The notes under the pieces: generated by a model
Databases searched by the model: none
What the model was told of the DNA's origin: nothing
Seen by the model: only the letters and a program-made list of their open reading frames with translations
Translations under genes and position numbers: made by a program
Origin: Limnephilus marmoratus
Lineage: Eukaryota; Arthropoda; Insecta; Trichoptera; Limnephilidae
NCBI GenBank assembly: GCA_917880885.1
Contig: OU862934.1
Span: 31,604,734-31,668,733 of the forward strand
Direction of reading: 5' to 3'
DNA: 64,000 nt
Shown: positions 62,397-64,000 of the stretch, in pieces
How positions within the stretch are numbered: the stretch's first letter is position 1
Layout: each line of letters starts with the position of its first letter

Positions 62397-63760
62397 TCAA
62401 GGCAAAAGCTGAGTCAAAAATTTGCGTGTTGTTAATGATACAGTGGAGAGAGGTGTTAAAGCTTCTAATGTAATCTCTGAGGCAAGCTTAGCAAAATCAC
62501 CTTGTACTGAACGATTACCGCCATCAGAATTGATTTTTTGAACAATTGCCTGTTTGTCAGCATCACACAGCTTCTCAGAAAACAAGGCAAATGCGACTAG
62601 TTCATCTGACAAATACCATAAGTGACGCTCTAAGACACCTCTAGCTGCTATACTGATTTCGGAATCAATAGATTTGTAAAATTTTAAGCTATTTCAAAGT
62701 ATTAAGTCATTTACTGGTGCATCTGCTGCCAAAGACGCTTCGATTCAAACTTTGGTGTAGATTGTAGATGATAACTAAAAAATTGAACATTTTGTTTTTC
62801 TTCTCTCTTGATTAGTTTAAATCTTGTTACGATCAAGCGCACTGGTAACGTATTGTGTAAATATATCACTTGTAGACAGCTCAACGCACTACAAACTCAT
62901 CTTTGGACTTATCCTCTAATATGCAAGCATTACTAGAAGTGCTACTGAAGCTGCACTCAAGTTCTAACTCTTGTCTCAACACCACCGAAGATGAAGCATT
63001 ACTTTTAGCAGCCATTTCTTTCAATTCTTCAGATCTTTGTTTCCGTTTTAGAGAACTTTCTTTGACTTTTTCTAGTTTTTTGTCGATTGAGGTCATAATC
63101 ATCTTACGTTCTCATCTTTGATCGATGAGAAACGCTCTGTCTTCCGCAATTTTTATCAAATTTAAAGCGCTTGCATGGGCAATATCAAAAAGTTTGTCTA
63201 TTTCTTTTTTAAACAAATACTCTCCTTTTCTTTGTGCTTCAGAATTTCTTCATCTATTTTTCTTCAATAGCAGCCAGTTCTTAACCCCTAGGATACGACA
63301 CACTACAATAGCAGTGCAGTGAAATCATGACTACATCTACAAATGAACTCCAATGTGTGGGTGTAGAGCTAGGTTTTAGAATTTTTAATGCATTTTGTTC
63401 CTGTCCATGAAAGTTCGAAAGCAAAAAAGTTGATATTGAAGAAACCTGTCAATTATTTCAAATATAATTTTCAATATAATGTTTGGTTTTAAATATTTAT
63501 AAAATACTACTAGTTTCAATGCAGTGATTTTGTTGTCTGGTCGGAATACTAGATTTACTCCATACTTTTATAAGTTCTTGAATAAGTACATGCGCGGAAT
63601 CTTTCACATTTTTGGAATCATTTAATATGTAGTGATAACAGAGTAAAACTTGCCAAAGAGTAGGATGTTGGTTAAGCCTCATCAATGGCTCAATATCTCG
63701 AATCCCAAGTAGAAAAATTTCGTATTTTTTGGAGTAGATACACATTTTACTACACTGATT
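62397..63760 (-). pseudogene. Decayed member of an arthropod multi-copy coding family
   Basis: In order on the minus strand: VNQCSKMCIYSKKYEIFL, NDSKNVKDSAHVLIQELIKV and KSSIPTRQQNHCIE (63760-63497); NSEAQRKGEYLFKKEIDKLF and DIAHASALNLIKIAEDRAFL (about 63240-63130); KKLEKVKESSLKRKQRSEEL (63102-62881); HLWYLSDELVAFALFSEKLC (62640-62397). I recall the same order (IPTR..., LFDIAHA..., RHLWYL...) in uncharacterised proteins present in many copies in arthropod and cnidarian genomes, probably spread by mobile elements. Stops and shifts between the pieces show it is dead. The function is unknown. Confidence 0.5.
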
Positions 63761-63804
63761 GACTTCACAGTCTACTAAATAAGTATCAAATACTGTTCAA
63801 ATCT

Positions 63805-64000
63805 AATATATAAAATTCTCGTGTCACGGTGTTTGTTACCATACTCCTCCGAAACGGCTGGACCAATTTTGATGAAATTTTGTGTGCTTATCTGGTAGGT
63901 CTGAGAATCGACAAACATCTATTTTTCATACCCCTAAAAGTAAAGGGTGTTCCACTCCGAAGAAAATTATTTTCCCCATACATTTTGTATGGAACGAATT
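63805..64000 (+). mobile_element. Start of a Helentron-like repeat, cut by window edge
   Basis: ATATATAAAATTCTCGTGTC followed by TACTCCTCCGAAACGGCTGG and CAATTTTGATGAAATTTTGT is, from memory, a common arthropod repeat start related to the element at 51715. It continues past the right edge. Confidence 0.5.

Overview
This window is AT-rich eukaryotic DNA, most probably from an insect genome. It is an almost continuous pile of nested transposable elements with no clear single-copy host gene. The arthropod call rests on the mixture of families seen: Ty3/gypsy elements with tRNA-Lys or tRNA-Ser-like primer sites, R1-like and RTE-like LINEs, several CR1/L2/Jockey-group LINEs, tRNA-derived SINEs, a hAT-like element, and a Helentron-like repeat. 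The species cannot be named from the sequence. Element names below are local labels.

Layout. 1-8555: Gypsy-1 (minus strand), running off the left edge and split by LINE-a (about 394-3432) and by an LTR element, LTR-2 (4276-7422), that sits inside gag. 8556-14341: LINE pieces. LINE-b is a 3' end; LINE-c has an intact R1-type ORF1 and a broken ORF2 that holds a clean MITE; LINE-d is a minus LINE whose reverse transcriptase is interrupted by LINE-e. 14342-23396: Gypsy-3, a young, nearly intact Ty3/gypsy element (minus) inserted in LINE-d; its pol is broken only by a 99-bp LINE tail. 23397-33370: the rest of LINE-d, a SINE, and LINE-f (plus), which is interrupted by LINE-g and by Gypsy-3N, a coding-free relative of Gypsy-3 with full-length LTRs. 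33509-38900: LINE fragments, then LINE-j with a 994-codon ORF2. 41461-45900: degenerate R1-like LINE-k. 48105-52750: a SINE/LINE-tail mosaic holding a hAT-like element that itself carries a MITE, a LINE fragment and a Helentron-like repeat. 53500-55045: shuffled, duplicated and inverted RTE-like 3' ends. 55755-58960: two more LINE relics with a foldback insertion. 59485-60105: a foldback element. 62397-63760: a decayed copy of a coding family. The right edge enters a second Helentron-like repeat.

How the parts interact. Many junctions can be resolved by target-site duplications (TSDs), which gives an insertion order. Gypsy-3 and Gypsy-3N look like an autonomous/non-autonomous pair: they share the LTR type, the primer-site type, the polypurine tract and the 3' non-coding spacer, and LTR divergence within each is very low. 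Gypsy-3 carries what looks like a complete -1 ribosomal frameshift signal between gag and pol: an A-AAA-AAC slippery heptamer, a 7-nt spacer containing the gag stop, and a 15-bp stem. Two R1-type LINEs share an ORF1-stop/ORF2-start overlap, and several LINE and SINE families end in short hairpins that probably serve as recognition sites for their reverse transcriptases. No wholly new system was found; the best leads are the frameshift signal, the LTR-encoded reading frames, a possible ORF1/ORF2 chimera, and the foldback with a 12-bp TSD.
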